From Streptomyces xanthophaeus (lineage in GTDB: Bacteria; Actinomycetota; Actinomycetes; Streptomycetales; Streptomycetaceae): a DNA stretch of 64,000 nt. How positions within the stretch are numbered: position 1 is the stretch's first letter; each line of letters starts with the position of its first letter. Of the stretch, positions 21,613-29,564 are shown one piece after another. The stretch lies in NCBI RefSeq assembly GCF_030440515.1, contig NZ_CP076543.1, positions 6,735,001 through 6,799,000 of the forward strand, written 5' to 3'. Under the pieces are notes generated by a model. That model had not been told where the DNA came from, did not search any database, and saw only the letters and a list, made by a program, of their open reading frames with translations. The position numbers were made by a program, and so were the translations under genes.

Positions 21613-22233
21613 ATGCGTTCACACGGACAGCACGGACACGACCACGGGCATGACCACGGACGGGGCCACGACCACTGCGGGCCCGATCGTCGGGAAGGTT
21701 TCAAGGGGCGGCGCGCCGCCTTCGGCCCGTTCGGACCGCCCTTCGGCGGCGGCCCCTTCGGCGGCCGCGGCGGACGCGGGGGACCGCGGGGCAGGGCCCG
21801 GCGCGGCGATGTGCGCGCCTCGATCCTGGCGCTGCTCGCCGACCGGCCGATGCACGGTTACGAGATGATCCAGGAGATCGGCGAGCGCAGCGGCGGGGCC
21901 TGGAAGCCCAGCCCGGGCTCGGTCTACCCGACCCTGCAGCTGCTCGAGGACGAGGGGCTGATCACCAGCGCGAGCGAAGGCGGCAAGAAGCTGTTCACGC
22001 TCACCGACGCCGGCCGCACCGAGGCCGAGTCGGGCCCGGACGCCCCCTGGGCGGACGCCGGGCGCGGCTTCGACTTCGAGGCGATGCAGGAGGTCCGGAC
22101 GGCCGGCATCGGCCTGATGGAAGCCTTCGGGCAGGTCTTCAAGACGGGCTCGCCCCAGCAGCGGGAGAAGGCGCTCGGGGTCATCAACGACGCCCGCAAG
22201 AAGCTCTACCTGATCCTGGCCGACGAGCACTGA
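21613..22233 (+). CDS. PadR family transcriptional regulator with His-rich N-terminus
   Basis: 206-aa repressor. Residues 4-22 are a His/Gly/Asp tail (eight histidines), residues 30-65 are Gly/Arg/Phe-rich, and the PadR winged helix follows (ILALLADRPMHGYEMI ... GSVYPTLQLLEDEGL), then a helical C-terminal dimerisation region. The histidine tail could bind metal, but PadR ligands are usually aromatic compounds or drugs and none can be read here. ATG 21613 has AAGGAG 7 bases upstream. A palindrome overlapping its promoter suggests autoregulation. Confidence 0.87.
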   Translation: MRSHGQHGHDHGHDHGRGHDHCGPDRREGFKGRRAAFGPFGPPFGGGPFGGRGGRGGPRGRARRGDVRASILALLADRPMHGYEMIQEIGERSGGAWKPSPGSVYPTLQLLEDEGLITSASEGGKKLFTLTDAGRTEAESGPDAPWADAGRGFDFEAMQEVRTAGIGLMEAFGQVFKTGSPQQREKALGVINDARKKLYLILADEH

Positions 22234-22267
22234 GCCCGGCCGGCCCCGGCATGCAACGGCACGCAGC

Positions 22268-22302
22268 GGCGCGCCCCGCGAGTTCGTCTCGCGGGGCGCG
22301 CC
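22268..22302. terminator. bidirectional terminator between padR and the SRPBCC gene
   Basis: Perfect 15-bp arms GGCGCGCCCCGCGAG / CTCGCGGGGCGCGCC around TTCGT lie between the ends of two convergent genes. Confidence 0.8.
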
Positions 22303-22357
22303 TTCGCGTGGTGCGCGGGCGGCGCCTGCGGTGTGGACGGTGTGGACGGCCCGGCGG

Positions 22358-22786
22358 TCAGACGACCAGACCGGCCAGCTTGCGCAGCGACTCGTTCAGC
22401 GCGGCGGTGGCCGAGTCCTTGAGCTTGCCCGCCATCAGGGAGACGGCGGCCCCGGTGAACTCGCCGTCGATGCGGACCGTCGTGGCCTCGCCGTCCGGGA
22501 TCAGGGTGTACCGGGTGAGGACCGCCACCCCCATCGGGCCCTTGCCGGTGATGGCGAAGAGGCGTTCGGCCTCCAGCTCCGAGACGGTCCAGACGACCTC
22601 GGCCGGGAAGCCCATCATCTTCATGTTCTCGGCGAAGGTGGCGCCGATCGCGAGGGTCTCGGGTCCGCCCTTGGGAAAGTTCGTGTGGGTCATGCTCCAC
22701 TGCCCGTACGCGTCCCAGTCCGTCAGCTGGGACCAGAGCTGCGCGGCGGACGCCTCGATGCGTGATTCCGCGGTGACTTCAGCCAT
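22358..22786 (-). CDS. SRPBCC family protein (polyketide cyclase/CoxG-like)
   Basis: 142-aa helix-grip protein with a hydrophobic ligand pocket. It begins with the family pattern RIEASAAQLWSQLTDWDAYGQW and ends in the long C-terminal helix (LNESLRKLAGLV). Members bind lipids or aromatic molecules; the ligand is unknown. The ATG at 22786 is preceded by GGGTGG. Upstream, at 22847-22872, there is a near-perfect inverted repeat suggesting control by a dimeric regulator. Confidence 0.82.
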   Translation of the reverse strand: MAEVTAESRIEASAAQLWSQLTDWDAYGQWSMTHTNFPKGGPETLAIGATFAENMKMMGFPAEVVWTVSELEAERLFAITGKGPMGVAVLTRYTLIPDGEATTVRIDGEFTGAAVSLMAGKLKDSATAALNESLRKLAGLVV

Positions 22787-22846
22787 GCGACCACCCCTTC
22801 TCGTCGGGTACGTGCGGCGGAAGGTAGCCCCGGCGGGCGGAACATT

Positions 22847-22872
22847 CAATACTGACGACCTGTCAGATATTG
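22847..22872. promoter_or_regulatory. inverted repeat in the SRPBCC/EamA divergent spacer
   Basis: CAATACTGAC and GTCAGATATTG are inverted copies apart from one inserted base, separated by GACCT. It lies 61 bases upstream of the SRPBCC start and 87 before the EamA start, so it could control either. Confidence 0.4.
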
Positions 22873-22958
22873 CCGGTGTCGACGGGGTGTGATCTCGACT
22901 CCGTCTCAACAGGTGTCATCCTCGTGACGCTCCTGACCTGCCCTGTCATGATGGCTGG

Positions 22959-23933
22959 ATGCAAGCGTCAGGGAGAAATGCCGGACTGGGCCTCGCCCTC
23001 GTCTCGGCGTTCGCGTTCGGTGGTTCCGGAGTGGCGGCGAAGCCGCTGATCGAGGCGGGTCTGGACCCCCTCCACATGGTCTGGCTCAGGGTGGCCGGGG
23101 CGGCGCTCGTACTGTCCCCGCTGGCCTGGCGCCACCGTGACCTCGTGCTGCGCAGGCCCGCGCTGCTCGCGGGCTTCGGGCTGGTCGCCGTCGCGGGTGT
23201 GCAGGCCTTCTACTTCGCCTCCCTGTCCCGCATCCCCGTCGGCGTGGCCCTGCTGCTGGAGTACCTGGGCCCGGCGCTGCTGCTCGGCTACATCCGCTTC
23301 GTGCAGCGCAAGCCCGTGACGCGCGGCGCCGCCGCGGGCGCGGCCGTGGCCGTCGTCGGACTGGCCTGCGTGGTCGAGATCTGGGCCGGGCTGAGCCTGG
23401 ACCTGCTCGGAGTGCTCTTCGGCCTCGCCGCCGCCTGCTGCCAGGCCTTCTACTTCGTCTTCGCCGACCAGGGCGCCGACGGGGACGACGCCCCCGACCC
23501 GCTCGGGGTGATCGCGTACGGCATGCTCGTCGGCGCCCTGGTGATGACCGTGATCGCCCGGCCCTGGGAGATGGACTGGCAGGTGCTGGGCGGCGACGCC
23601 TCCGTGGGCGGCACGATGGTGCCCGCGCCGGTGCTGCTCGCCTGGGTGGTGCTGGTCGCGACCGTCTTCGCCTACCTGACCGGTGTCGTCTCCGTGCGCC
23701 GGCTCTCGCCCCAGATCGCCGGCGTCGTGGCCTTCCTGGAGGCGGTCGTCGCCACCGTGTTCGCCTGGATCCTGCTCGGCGAGCACCTGTCCACCTGGCA
23801 GATCGTCGGCGGCGGCCTCGTACTCGGCGGCGCCTTCATCGCGCAGTCCTCGCGGCCTGCCGCCCCGCCGGTGCCGGCCGTGGCCGACCAGGTCGTACCG
23901 GAGCGTGAGACGACCACGGCCGGCAAGAGCTAG
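22959..23933 (+). CDS. EamA/DMT family transporter
   Basis: 324-aa inner-membrane transporter with ten hydrophobic segments in two EamA repeats (about 8-140 and 150-300); the second repeat ends with the usual EAVVATVFAWILLGEHL. Substrate unknown (family exports amino acids, nucleobases and other metabolites). The ATG at 22959 has no Shine-Dalgarno. The stop TAG (23931-23933) is part of the CTAG at which a MITE-like element begins, so the element abuts the gene without shortening it. Confidence 0.85.
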   Translation: MQASGRNAGLGLALVSAFAFGGSGVAAKPLIEAGLDPLHMVWLRVAGAALVLSPLAWRHRDLVLRRPALLAGFGLVAVAGVQAFYFASLSRIPVGVALLLEYLGPALLLGYIRFVQRKPVTRGAAAGAAVAVVGLACVVEIWAGLSLDLLGVLFGLAAACCQAFYFVFADQGADGDDAPDPLGVIAYGMLVGALVMTVIARPWEMDWQVLGGDASVGGTMVPAPVLLAWVVLVATVFAYLTGVVSVRRLSPQIAGVVAFLEAVVATVFAWILLGEHLSTWQIVGGGLVLGGAFIAQSSRPAAPPVPAVADQVVPERETTTAGKS

Positions 23934-24093
23934 GCCGTCTCTTCCGGATCTTGCCTGTCCCACGCCGCCTGGCACCGCACCTCGCCGCGTTGTCGGAGCA
24001 CCCAAGTACGTCCAGTACTCGGGCGCCCCTCCGCCTTGCGATGCACGGCACCAGACGACGCGGGCTTAACCGGCAAGATCCGAAAGAGACGGC
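23934..24093. mobile_element. 160-bp MITE-like foldback element, CTAG-flanked
   Basis: The ends are 22-base inverted repeats starting GCCGTCTCTT and differing at one base (21 of 22 match; shared core CGGATCTTGCC). CTAG occurs directly outside both ends (23930-23933 and 24094-24097), consistent with a target duplication. The interior is also largely self-complementary (GCCTGGCACCG region against CGGCACCAGACGAC), so nearly the whole element can fold into one hairpin. No coding capacity. The ends differ from those of the adjacent IS, so another transposase (perhaps IS5-type) would mobilise it. Confidence 0.75.
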
Positions 24094-25047
24094 CTAGATG
24101 TGTTGTCCGGACAGGTTGGTGGCGCGGCTGGCGGGTGTCTGGCCACTGATGCCGGTGTGGGGTCGGTGGTAGTTGTACCAGTGCAGCCAGTCGGTGAAAG
24201 CTTCCTGGCGCTGCCGGTCTGAGGTGTAGGGCTTCTGGTAGGCCCATTCTTCGAGCAGGGTGCGGTGGAAGCGTTCGACCTTGCCGTTGGTCTGTGGGCG
24301 CCAGGGCCTGGTCCATCGGGGCTGGATGTCCAGATCGCGGCAGGTCTGGCGCCAGGTGTGCTTGGTGTAGGCCCAGGCGTTGTCGGTCAGGACACGTTCG
24401 ACGTTGATGCCCAGGGACGCGAACCAGGCGGTGGCCCGGGTGAGGAAGGCGGCGCAGGTCGGGGCGGTCTCGTCGGGCAGGTCTTCGGTGTAGGCGAGGC
24501 GGGTGTGATCGTCGAGTGCGGTGTGCAGGTAGGCCCAGCCGGCACCGGTTTTGTTGCGGCGGCCTTCGGCTCTGCCCAGTGCCTGGTGCCCGCCGCCGTC
24601 AGGGATCCGGCCGAGTTTCTTGACGTCGATGTGGACGAGTTCGCCGGGGCGGGCCCGTTCGTAGCGGCGAACGGGTTCGCCGGTGGCCCGGTCCAGGGCG
24701 GCCAGCGGGGGCAGGCCGTGCCGCTGGAGAATCCGGTGGGCGGTCGAGGGTGCGATCCGGCAGCGGGCGGCCAGCCGCAGCGGCCCGATCCGGTGCTCGC
24801 GCCGCATCCGCAGCACCTGTTGCTCCACGGCGGTCGGCGTCCTGGCGGGTTGGTGGTGTGGCCGGCTGGACCGGTCACTCATTCCGGCGATGCCCAGCAT
24901 CCGGTAGCGGCCGGCCCAGCGGGCCGCGGTGGTGTGGCTGACCTGGAACCGTTCCGCGGCCCGCCGCACGGGCCAGCCGTCATCGACGACGCACCGGGCC
25001 AGGCGCAGTCGCCCGGTCTCCGTCAGCGGGGCATTACGGTGGACCAC
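24094..25047 (-). CDS. IS481 family transposase, copy 1
   Basis: 317-aa DDE transposase. An N-terminal helix-turn-helix region (RRAAERFQVSHTTAARWAGRY) is followed by an rve integrase core with Asp in VHIDVKKLG, Asp in VLTDNAWAY and Glu in NGKVERFHRTL. The GTG at 25047 (MVHRNAPLTETG as translated) has GAGGAGG 5 bases upstream; ATG 25110 is an alternative. The last sense codon ATC and the stop TAG use the flanking CTAG, so the element itself carries no complete stop for this frame. Confidence 0.93.
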   Translation of the reverse strand: MVHRNAPLTETGRLRLARCVVDDGWPVRRAAERFQVSHTTAARWAGRYRMLGIAGMSDRSSRPHHQPARTPTAVEQQVLRMRREHRIGPLRLAARCRIAPSTAHRILQRHGLPPLAALDRATGEPVRRYERARPGELVHIDVKKLGRIPDGGGHQALGRAEGRRNKTGAGWAYLHTALDDHTRLAYTEDLPDETAPTCAAFLTRATAWFASLGINVERVLTDNAWAYTKHTWRQTCRDLDIQPRWTRPWRPQTNGKVERFHRTLLEEWAYQKPYTSDRQRQEAFTDWLHWYNYHRPHTGISGQTPASRATNLSGQHI

Positions 25048-25156
25048 GAGGGCCTCCTCGGCTAGGTGCAGATGTCGCAATCCACACCGAACCCGGAGGC
25101 CCTCACCCATTTCAAGGACCCAGCACGCGTGTCACCAACGTCCCGGGACAACACAC
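24098..25156 (-). mobile_element. IS481-type insertion sequence, copy 1
   Basis: 1059-bp element with imperfect terminal inverted repeats sharing TGTGTTGTCC, flanked on both sides by CTAG (24094-24097 and 25157-25160), the target typical of IS481. It carries one transposase on the minus strand. It is inserted directly beside the MITE-like element on one side and a 29-bp MITE end on the other. A second copy with the same length, apparent sequence and orientation is at 55553-56611. Confidence 0.93.
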
Positions 25157-25160
25157 CTAG

Positions 25161-25189
25161 ACCGTCCCTTTCGGATCTTGCCTGACCCC
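25161..25189. repeat. 29-bp solo MITE-like end between two CTAG sites
   Basis: About 24 of 28 bases match the left end of the 160-bp element (shared CGGATCTTGCCTG). It is bounded by CTAG at 25157-25160 and 25190-25193. It looks like the remnant of a second element next to the IS. Confidence 0.65.
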
Positions 25190-25190
25190 C

Positions 25191-25250
25191 TAGGATGGCT
25201 GCCATGCATTCGACCGTGCTTCCGCCTCCCGCCGCCTAGCGCGGGCGGCG
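25191..25250 (+). promoter_or_regulatory. leader region with -10 box, leader peptide and hairpin upstream of EamA gene
   Basis: TAGGAT (25191-25196) is a good -10 box placed 7 bases before an ATG at 25204, so a leaderless transcript is likely. CGCCGCC (25230-25236) pairs with GGCGGCG (25244-25250), and the left arm overlaps the last codons of the leader peptide. The -35 position falls in the solo MITE end and has no recognisable consensus. Arrangement suggests translation-coupled attenuation; inference only. Confidence 0.45.
25204..25239 (+). CDS. 11-residue putative leader peptide ([11 protein letters not shown])
   Basis: ATG directly downstream of a -10 box, twelve codons including TAG, containing three consecutive prolines that can slow ribosomes without EF-P. 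It ends inside a hairpin and lies 116 bases before the EamA start. No homology evidence is available here; it is proposed from position and composition. Confidence 0.4.
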   Translation: MHSTVLPPPAA

Positions 25251-25355
25251 TCACCACGTCAGGTACCCGGCCCGGGGAGCCCCTGGGCGGGTCCGTGCTG
25301 CCCGCGAAGCGATGACCTGCTTCTTTCATCCTTCACGCATGCGCGGAGACATCTC

Positions 25356-26315
25356 GTGTCGAACCATTCGCCCGCCGCCGGGCGCAGTCTGCTGTACCTC
25401 GTCGTCGCCGGAGCCGCCTGGGGCACCGCCGGGGCGGCCGCCTCCCTCCTCTTCCTGGCCAGTGACCTCGGCCCGCTCGCCCTGTCCTTCTGGCGGTGCG
25501 CGGGCGGGCTCGTGGTGCTGCTCGGGGTGCTCGCCGTACGCGGGCCCCGCCCCGCCACCGGCCGGGTGCGGCCCTCGGTGGCTTCGCTGATCGGGACCGG
25601 GCTCCTCTTCACCCTCTTCCAGGCCGCGTACTTCGCCGCCGTGCGCGAGACCGGCCTCGCGGTCGGCACCGTGGTCACCCTCGGCGCCGGGCCCGTGATC
25701 ATCGCGCTGGGGGCCCGGTCCTGGATGGGCGAGCGGCTCGGCCGCGGTGGCGTGGCCGCCGTCGTGGGGGCGCTGGCCGGGCTGGCCGTCCTGGTGCTGG
25801 GCAGTGGCGGCGGTGAAGTACGGCCGCTCGGCGTCGGCTGGGCGCTGCTGTCGGCCGCCGGCTACGCGGGGATGACCCTGCGGGCGCGGTGGCTCGGGCA
25901 GCGCGGCGCGGGCGGGGACCCGCTGGTGACCACCGCCTGGTCGGTCGCGGTGGGCACGGTGTGCCTCCTGCCGCTCGCCGCCGTGGAGGGGCTGCTGCCG
26001 CACACCGCCGACCTCGGCCGGGTGCTCTGGCTGCTGGTGTACGTCGCCACCGTGCCGACCGCGCTGGCGTACGCGCTCTACTTCACGGGCGCCGCCGCCG
26101 TACGGGCCGCCACCGTGTCGGTGATCATGCTGATCGAGCCGGTGAGTGCGGCGGTGATCGCGGTCCTGCTGCTCGGGGAGCGGCTGACCGGCGCCGTGGT
26201 GCTGGGCACCGTACTGCTGCTGACGGCGGTGGGCGCGCTGATCGTGGCCGAGGCCCGTCGGCCGGCGGCCGCGCCCACCCCCGTACGGAGCAGCCCTCAG
26301 AGCGCGCTGAGGTAG
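25356..26315 (+). CDS. EamA/DMT family transporter
   Basis: 319-aa membrane protein with ten hydrophobic segments in two EamA halves; [23 protein letters not shown] marks the second repeat and SFWRCAGGL the first. Substrate unknown. GTG 25356 was chosen with GGAGA upstream. Its leader carries a small proline-rich ORF and hairpin, and its 3' end overlaps the convergent PNPOx-like gene by 19 bases. The upstream side was disturbed by IS/MITE insertions. Confidence 0.85.
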   Translation: MSNHSPAAGRSLLYLVVAGAAWGTAGAAASLLFLASDLGPLALSFWRCAGGLVVLLGVLAVRGPRPATGRVRPSVASLIGTGLLFTLFQAAYFAAVRETGLAVGTVVTLGAGPVIIALGARSWMGERLGRGGVAAVVGALAGLAVLVLGSGGGEVRPLGVGWALLSAAGYAGMTLRARWLGQRGAGGDPLVTTAWSVAVGTVCLLPLAAVEGLLPHTADLGRVLWLLVYVATVPTALAYALYFTGAAAVRAATVSVIMLIEPVSAAVIAVLLLGERLTGAVVLGTVLLLTAVGALIVAEARRPAAAPTPVRSSPQSALR

Positions 26316-27007
26316 TCCGGGACGGCGATGCCGGGGGTCAGGTCCGCGGCGGGCACCGGGGTTCCGTACACCGGGGCCACCGGAACCACGCCCGCCCAGT
26401 AGGGCAGGTCCAGGTCCTCGGCGTCGTCGTTCACCGGTCCGTTGCGGATCTTCGCGGACACCTCGGCGAGGTCCACGCGGATCACCGCGGTGGCGGCGAG
26501 TTCCCGGGCGTTGGCCGGCCGGGTGTCGGCGGAGCGGCCCGGGGCGACGGCGTCGACCATGGCGTCCAGGGCCGTCCGGCACTCCGCCTCGTCGGTGACC
26601 TGGTGGGCGGTGCCGTGCACGACCACCGAGCGGTAGTTGAGCGAGTGGTGGAAGGCCGAGCGGGCCAGGACCAGTCCGTCGACGTGGGTCACGGTCACGC
26701 AGACGGGGAGGCCCGGGTCGGTGCGGCCGGCCGCCAGCAGCGGGCGGGAGCCGGTCGAGCCGTGCATGTAGAGAGATTCGCCGACCCGGGCGAACAGCGT
26801 GGGCAGGACCACGGGCGCGCCGTCGCGGACGAAGCCGAGGTGGCAGATGTAGGCCTGGTCGAGTATCGAGTGCACCGTCTCGCGGTCGTAGCGCGCCCGG
26901 TTGCGGGAGCGGCTGGGGACCGTGCGGTCGGTGGGCTCGTAGCTTCCGGTCGATGCGTCCCTCGGGGGCGGCGTCCCGGGCGTCTCCGTGGCGGGCGTGG
27001 CGGTCAT
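26297..27007 (-). CDS. pyridoxamine 5'-phosphate oxidase-like flavin protein
   Basis: 236-aa protein with an N-terminal disordered 35 residues and a split-barrel FMN-binding domain ([20 protein letters not shown], then [33 protein letters not shown] given here in parts). It is close to the Nim/PNPOx-like group rather than the true PdxH. It is divergent from a MocR regulator with a palindrome between them, the usual arrangement in which MocR senses PLP and controls its neighbour. Reaction not known. Confidence 0.82.
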   Translation of the reverse strand: MTATPATETPGTPPPRDASTGSYEPTDRTVPSRSRNRARYDRETVHSILDQAYICHLGFVRDGAPVVLPTLFARVGESLYMHGSTGSRPLLAAGRTDPGLPVCVTVTHVDGLVLARSAFHHSLNYRSVVVHGTAHQVTDEAECRTALDAMVDAVAPGRSADTRPANARELAATAVIRVDLAEVSAKIRNGPVNDDAEDLDLPYWAGVVPVAPVYGTPVPAADLTPGIAVPDYLSAL

Positions 27008-27021
27008 GGTGCGTACTCCAT

Positions 27022-27037
27022 TGCACTAGTGCATACT
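27022..27037. promoter_or_regulatory. MocR operator/promoter
   Basis: TGCACTAGTGCA (27022-27033) is a perfect 12-bp palindrome in the 31-base gap between the PNPOx-like gene and the mocR gene. It overlaps CATACT (27032-27037), a -10 box 7 bases before the GTG at 27045. Binding here would cover both divergent promoters. Confidence 0.65.
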
Positions 27038-27044
27038 GGTGTTT

Positions 27045-28379
27045 GTGCTAGGAGACTATCGGATCACAGGGCGTCGCGCAGCGGATATCGCCGCCGGCGT
27101 GGAGGCGGGCGTGGCTTCGGGCGCGCTCCCGCCGGGTTCACTGCTGCCGCCGATGCGGGAGCTGGCGGGCGATCTGGGGGTGAACCCCAACACCGTGGCC
27201 GCCGCCTATCGGACGCTGCGCGAGCGCGGGGTCATCGAAACCGACGGGCGGCGCGGCAGCCGGGTGCGGTCCCGCCCGGCGAGCACGCCGCGGGACGCGC
27301 TGCGCATGGTGGTGCCCGAGGGCGTGCGGGACCTCGCGGAGGGCAGTCCGGACGTATCCCTGCTCCCCGCGCTGGAGGGGCCGCTGGCTGCGGCCGCCCG
27401 GCGGTACGGGCAGGCACCGACCCTCTACGGGGCGGACCCGGTCGCCCCGGAGCTCGCGGAACTGGCCCGGGCCGGCTTCGACGCGGACGGGGTGCCGCCG
27501 GGACCCGTGGCGGTGACCTCGGGCGCGCTGGACGCCATCGAACGGGTGCTGGCCGCCCATCTGCGGGCGGGCGACGCGGTGGCGGTCGAGGACCCGGGCT
27601 GGGGCGGGGCGCTGGACCTGGTCCCGGCGCTCGGGCTGCGCGTGCTGCCGGTGGCGGTGGACGACGACGGGCCCCGGCCCGAGGCGGTGGCCCGGGCCCT
27701 GGCAGCCGGGGCGCGGGCGCTGGTGGTGACCGCGCGGGCGCAGAACCCGACCGGGGCCGCGGTGGGCGCGGAGCGGGCGCGGGAGCTGCGGGCCCTGCTG
27801 GCGGACCACCCCGGGGTGCTGCTGATCGAGGACGACCACGGGAACGGGATCGTCGACCTGCCGTTGCATCCGCTGGGCGGGGTGACCCGGCACTGGGTGC
27901 TGGTGCGCTCCACGGCGAAGGCGTACGGGCCGGACCTGCGGCTCGCGGTGCTGACCGGCGACGCGGTCACGCTGGACCGGCTGCGGGGGCGGCAGCGGCT
28001 GGGGCCGGGCTGGGTGAGCCGGCTGCTTCAGTACGCGGTGGTGGAGCTGTGGGCCTCGGGCGCGGTCGACCCGGCGGTGGTGGCGCGCTCGTACGCGGGG
28101 CGGCGGGACGCACTGGTCGAGGCGCTGCGGCAGCGGGGGGTCCGGGCGCACGGGCGCAGCGGCCTGAACGTCTGGGTGCCGGTGGTCGACGAGACGGTGG
28201 TGGTGACACGGCTGCTCGCCGCCGGATGGGCGGTGTCCCCCGGGGCCGTCTTCCGGGTCGAGGCGGGGCCGGGGATCAGGCTGACGGTCTCGCAGCTGAG
28301 CGTCGCCGAGGTGCCGGGCCTGGCGGACGCGGTGGCGGCGGCGGTCAGTGTGGGGGCGGCGGGGGTGCGGTACGACTGA
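27045..28379 (+). CDS. MocR/PdxR-type regulator (GntR helix fused to aminotransferase domain)
   Basis: 444-aa regulator. Residues 1-75 are a GntR winged helix (LPPMRELAGDLGVNPNTVAAAYR); the rest is a class I aminotransferase fold with the PLP lysine in VRSTAKAYGPDLRL and the Asp-contact region IEDDHGNG. MocR proteins bind PLP and regulate vitamin B6 or neighbouring genes. GTG 27045 fits a leaderless start after CATACT; GTG 27039 is in frame 2 codons upstream. Divergent partner is a PNPOx-like protein. Confidence 0.86.
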   Translation: MLGDYRITGRRAADIAAGVEAGVASGALPPGSLLPPMRELAGDLGVNPNTVAAAYRTLRERGVIETDGRRGSRVRSRPASTPRDALRMVVPEGVRDLAEGSPDVSLLPALEGPLAAAARRYGQAPTLYGADPVAPELAELARAGFDADGVPPGPVAVTSGALDAIERVLAAHLRAGDAVAVEDPGWGGALDLVPALGLRVLPVAVDDDGPRPEAVARALAAGARALVVTARAQNPTGAAVGAERARELRALLADHPGVLLIEDDHGNGIVDLPLHPLGGVTRHWVLVRSTAKAYGPDLRLAVLTGDAVTLDRLRGRQRLGPGWVSRLLQYAVVELWASGAVDPAVVARSYAGRRDALVEALRQRGVRAHGRSGLNVWVPVVDETVVVTRLLAAGWAVSPGAVFRVEAGPGIRLTVSQLSVAEVPGLADAVAAAVSVGAAGVRYD

Positions 28380-28500
28380 CGGCAGCCCACCCGCCCCGCC
28401 CGCCCCGGCCACCCGGCCCGCCTCCGGCCGACGCGCGAGGACCGGCCCGGCCGGGGCGATCACGGCGCCGCGGGTGCGGACAGGCCGTGCGACATGCCGG

Positions 28501-29490
28501 TCAGGCGGGCCTGCGGGCCCCGGGGCGGGTCTGGGTGAGGGCCGCGCCGGCCAGCACGATCGCGGCGCCGACCGGGGTGTTCCAGTGGAGCTGCTCGCCG
28601 AGGACCAGGACGCCCGCCGTGGTGGCGATGACCGGGATGAAGTAGGTGACCATCTGGGCGGTGGTCGGGCCGACCTCCGTCACCAGCCCGTACTGCATCT
28701 GCAGGGCCATGCCCGTGCCGAGGGCGCCCAGCGCGATCACCGACAGGGTGGGCCAGAGCGGGAACGAGCTCGGCGCCGAGGTGAACGCGGCGCTCACGAG
28801 CGCGAGCTGGATCGTGGAGATCATGAGCTGGCCGCCGGTCAGGGCCACCGGGGAGCCGGGGGTCCCGGCCAGCGTGCGGCGGACGTAGATCCAGCCGATG
28901 GGGTAGCAGAGGGACGCCAGCAGGGCGAACGCGGTGCCCTTGGCGTCGACACCGGAGAAGCCCTGCCAGGCTCCGAGCACGGTCAGGACGCCGAGGAAGC
29001 CGAGGCCCAGCCCGGCGAACCGACGGCGCGTCGGGCGGTCCTCGGACAGGGCGACCAGCGACAGCGCCATGCCCCACAGCGGCGAGGTGGCGTTGCAGAT
29101 GCCGGCCAGGCTGGAGGGGATGCTCAGCTCCGCGTACGCGAAGAGCGAGAACGGGGCGGTGTTGAGCAGCAGCGCCGCCACGGTCAGGTGGCCCCAGGTG
29201 CGCAGTCCCCGGGGGAGCGGCTCGCGGCGGACGAGCAGCACGGTGAGCAGGGCGAGCGCGCCGAACAGGACCCGGCCCAGTGCCACCTGGAAGGGTGCGT
29301 ACGCCTCCGTGCCGACCTTGATCAGGAGGAAGCTGAAGCCCCAGACGACCGAGAGGATCGCGAACCGGACCCGCCAGTCCAGGAGGCCGCCCCGGCGCCG
29401 GCCGGTGGTGGAGGCGGCGGTCGTGGTGGGGGAGGCCGGGGACGGGGAGGCGGCCGGGAGGATCGGCCCGGGGGTGGTCGGTGCGCTCAT
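28501..29490 (-). CDS. EamA/DMT family transporter
   Basis: 329-aa transporter with a 45-residue Pro/Ser/Thr-rich N-terminus and ten hydrophobic segments. WGFSFLLIKVGTEAYAP and PVIATTAGVLVLGEQLHW are typical EamA half markers. The ATG at 29490 (MSAPTTPGP) was preferred; ATG 29526 would add 12 residues. It is divergent from a LysR gene, which probably regulates it. Substrate unknown. Confidence 0.85.
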   Translation of the reverse strand: MSAPTTPGPILPAASPSPASPTTTAASTTGRRRGGLLDWRVRFAILSVVWGFSFLLIKVGTEAYAPFQVALGRVLFGALALLTVLLVRREPLPRGLRTWGHLTVAALLLNTAPFSLFAYAELSIPSSLAGICNATSPLWGMALSLVALSEDRPTRRRFAGLGLGFLGVLTVLGAWQGFSGVDAKGTAFALLASLCYPIGWIYVRRTLAGTPGSPVALTGGQLMISTIQLALVSAAFTSAPSSFPLWPTLSVIALGALGTGMALQMQYGLVTEVGPTTAQMVTYFIPVIATTAGVLVLGEQLHWNTPVGAAIVLAGAALTQTRPGARRPA

Positions 29491-29564
29491 GCTCCTTACT
29501 GTGCTCGTATCAACTTCGTAGGACAAGCGAGAGTTTCTCGGGGTGACGCCGTAGCATTGCTTAT

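Noticed and set aside
24265..25065. Open frame on the plus strand of the IS (repeated in copy 2)
   Set aside because: Gly/Val-rich reverse complement of the transposase with no start signals; seen in both copies only because the copies are identical.
25161..25189. Intrinsic terminator or promoter -35 in the 29-bp piece
   Set aside because: It cannot fold by itself and has no consensus -35; its match to the MITE end explains it better.
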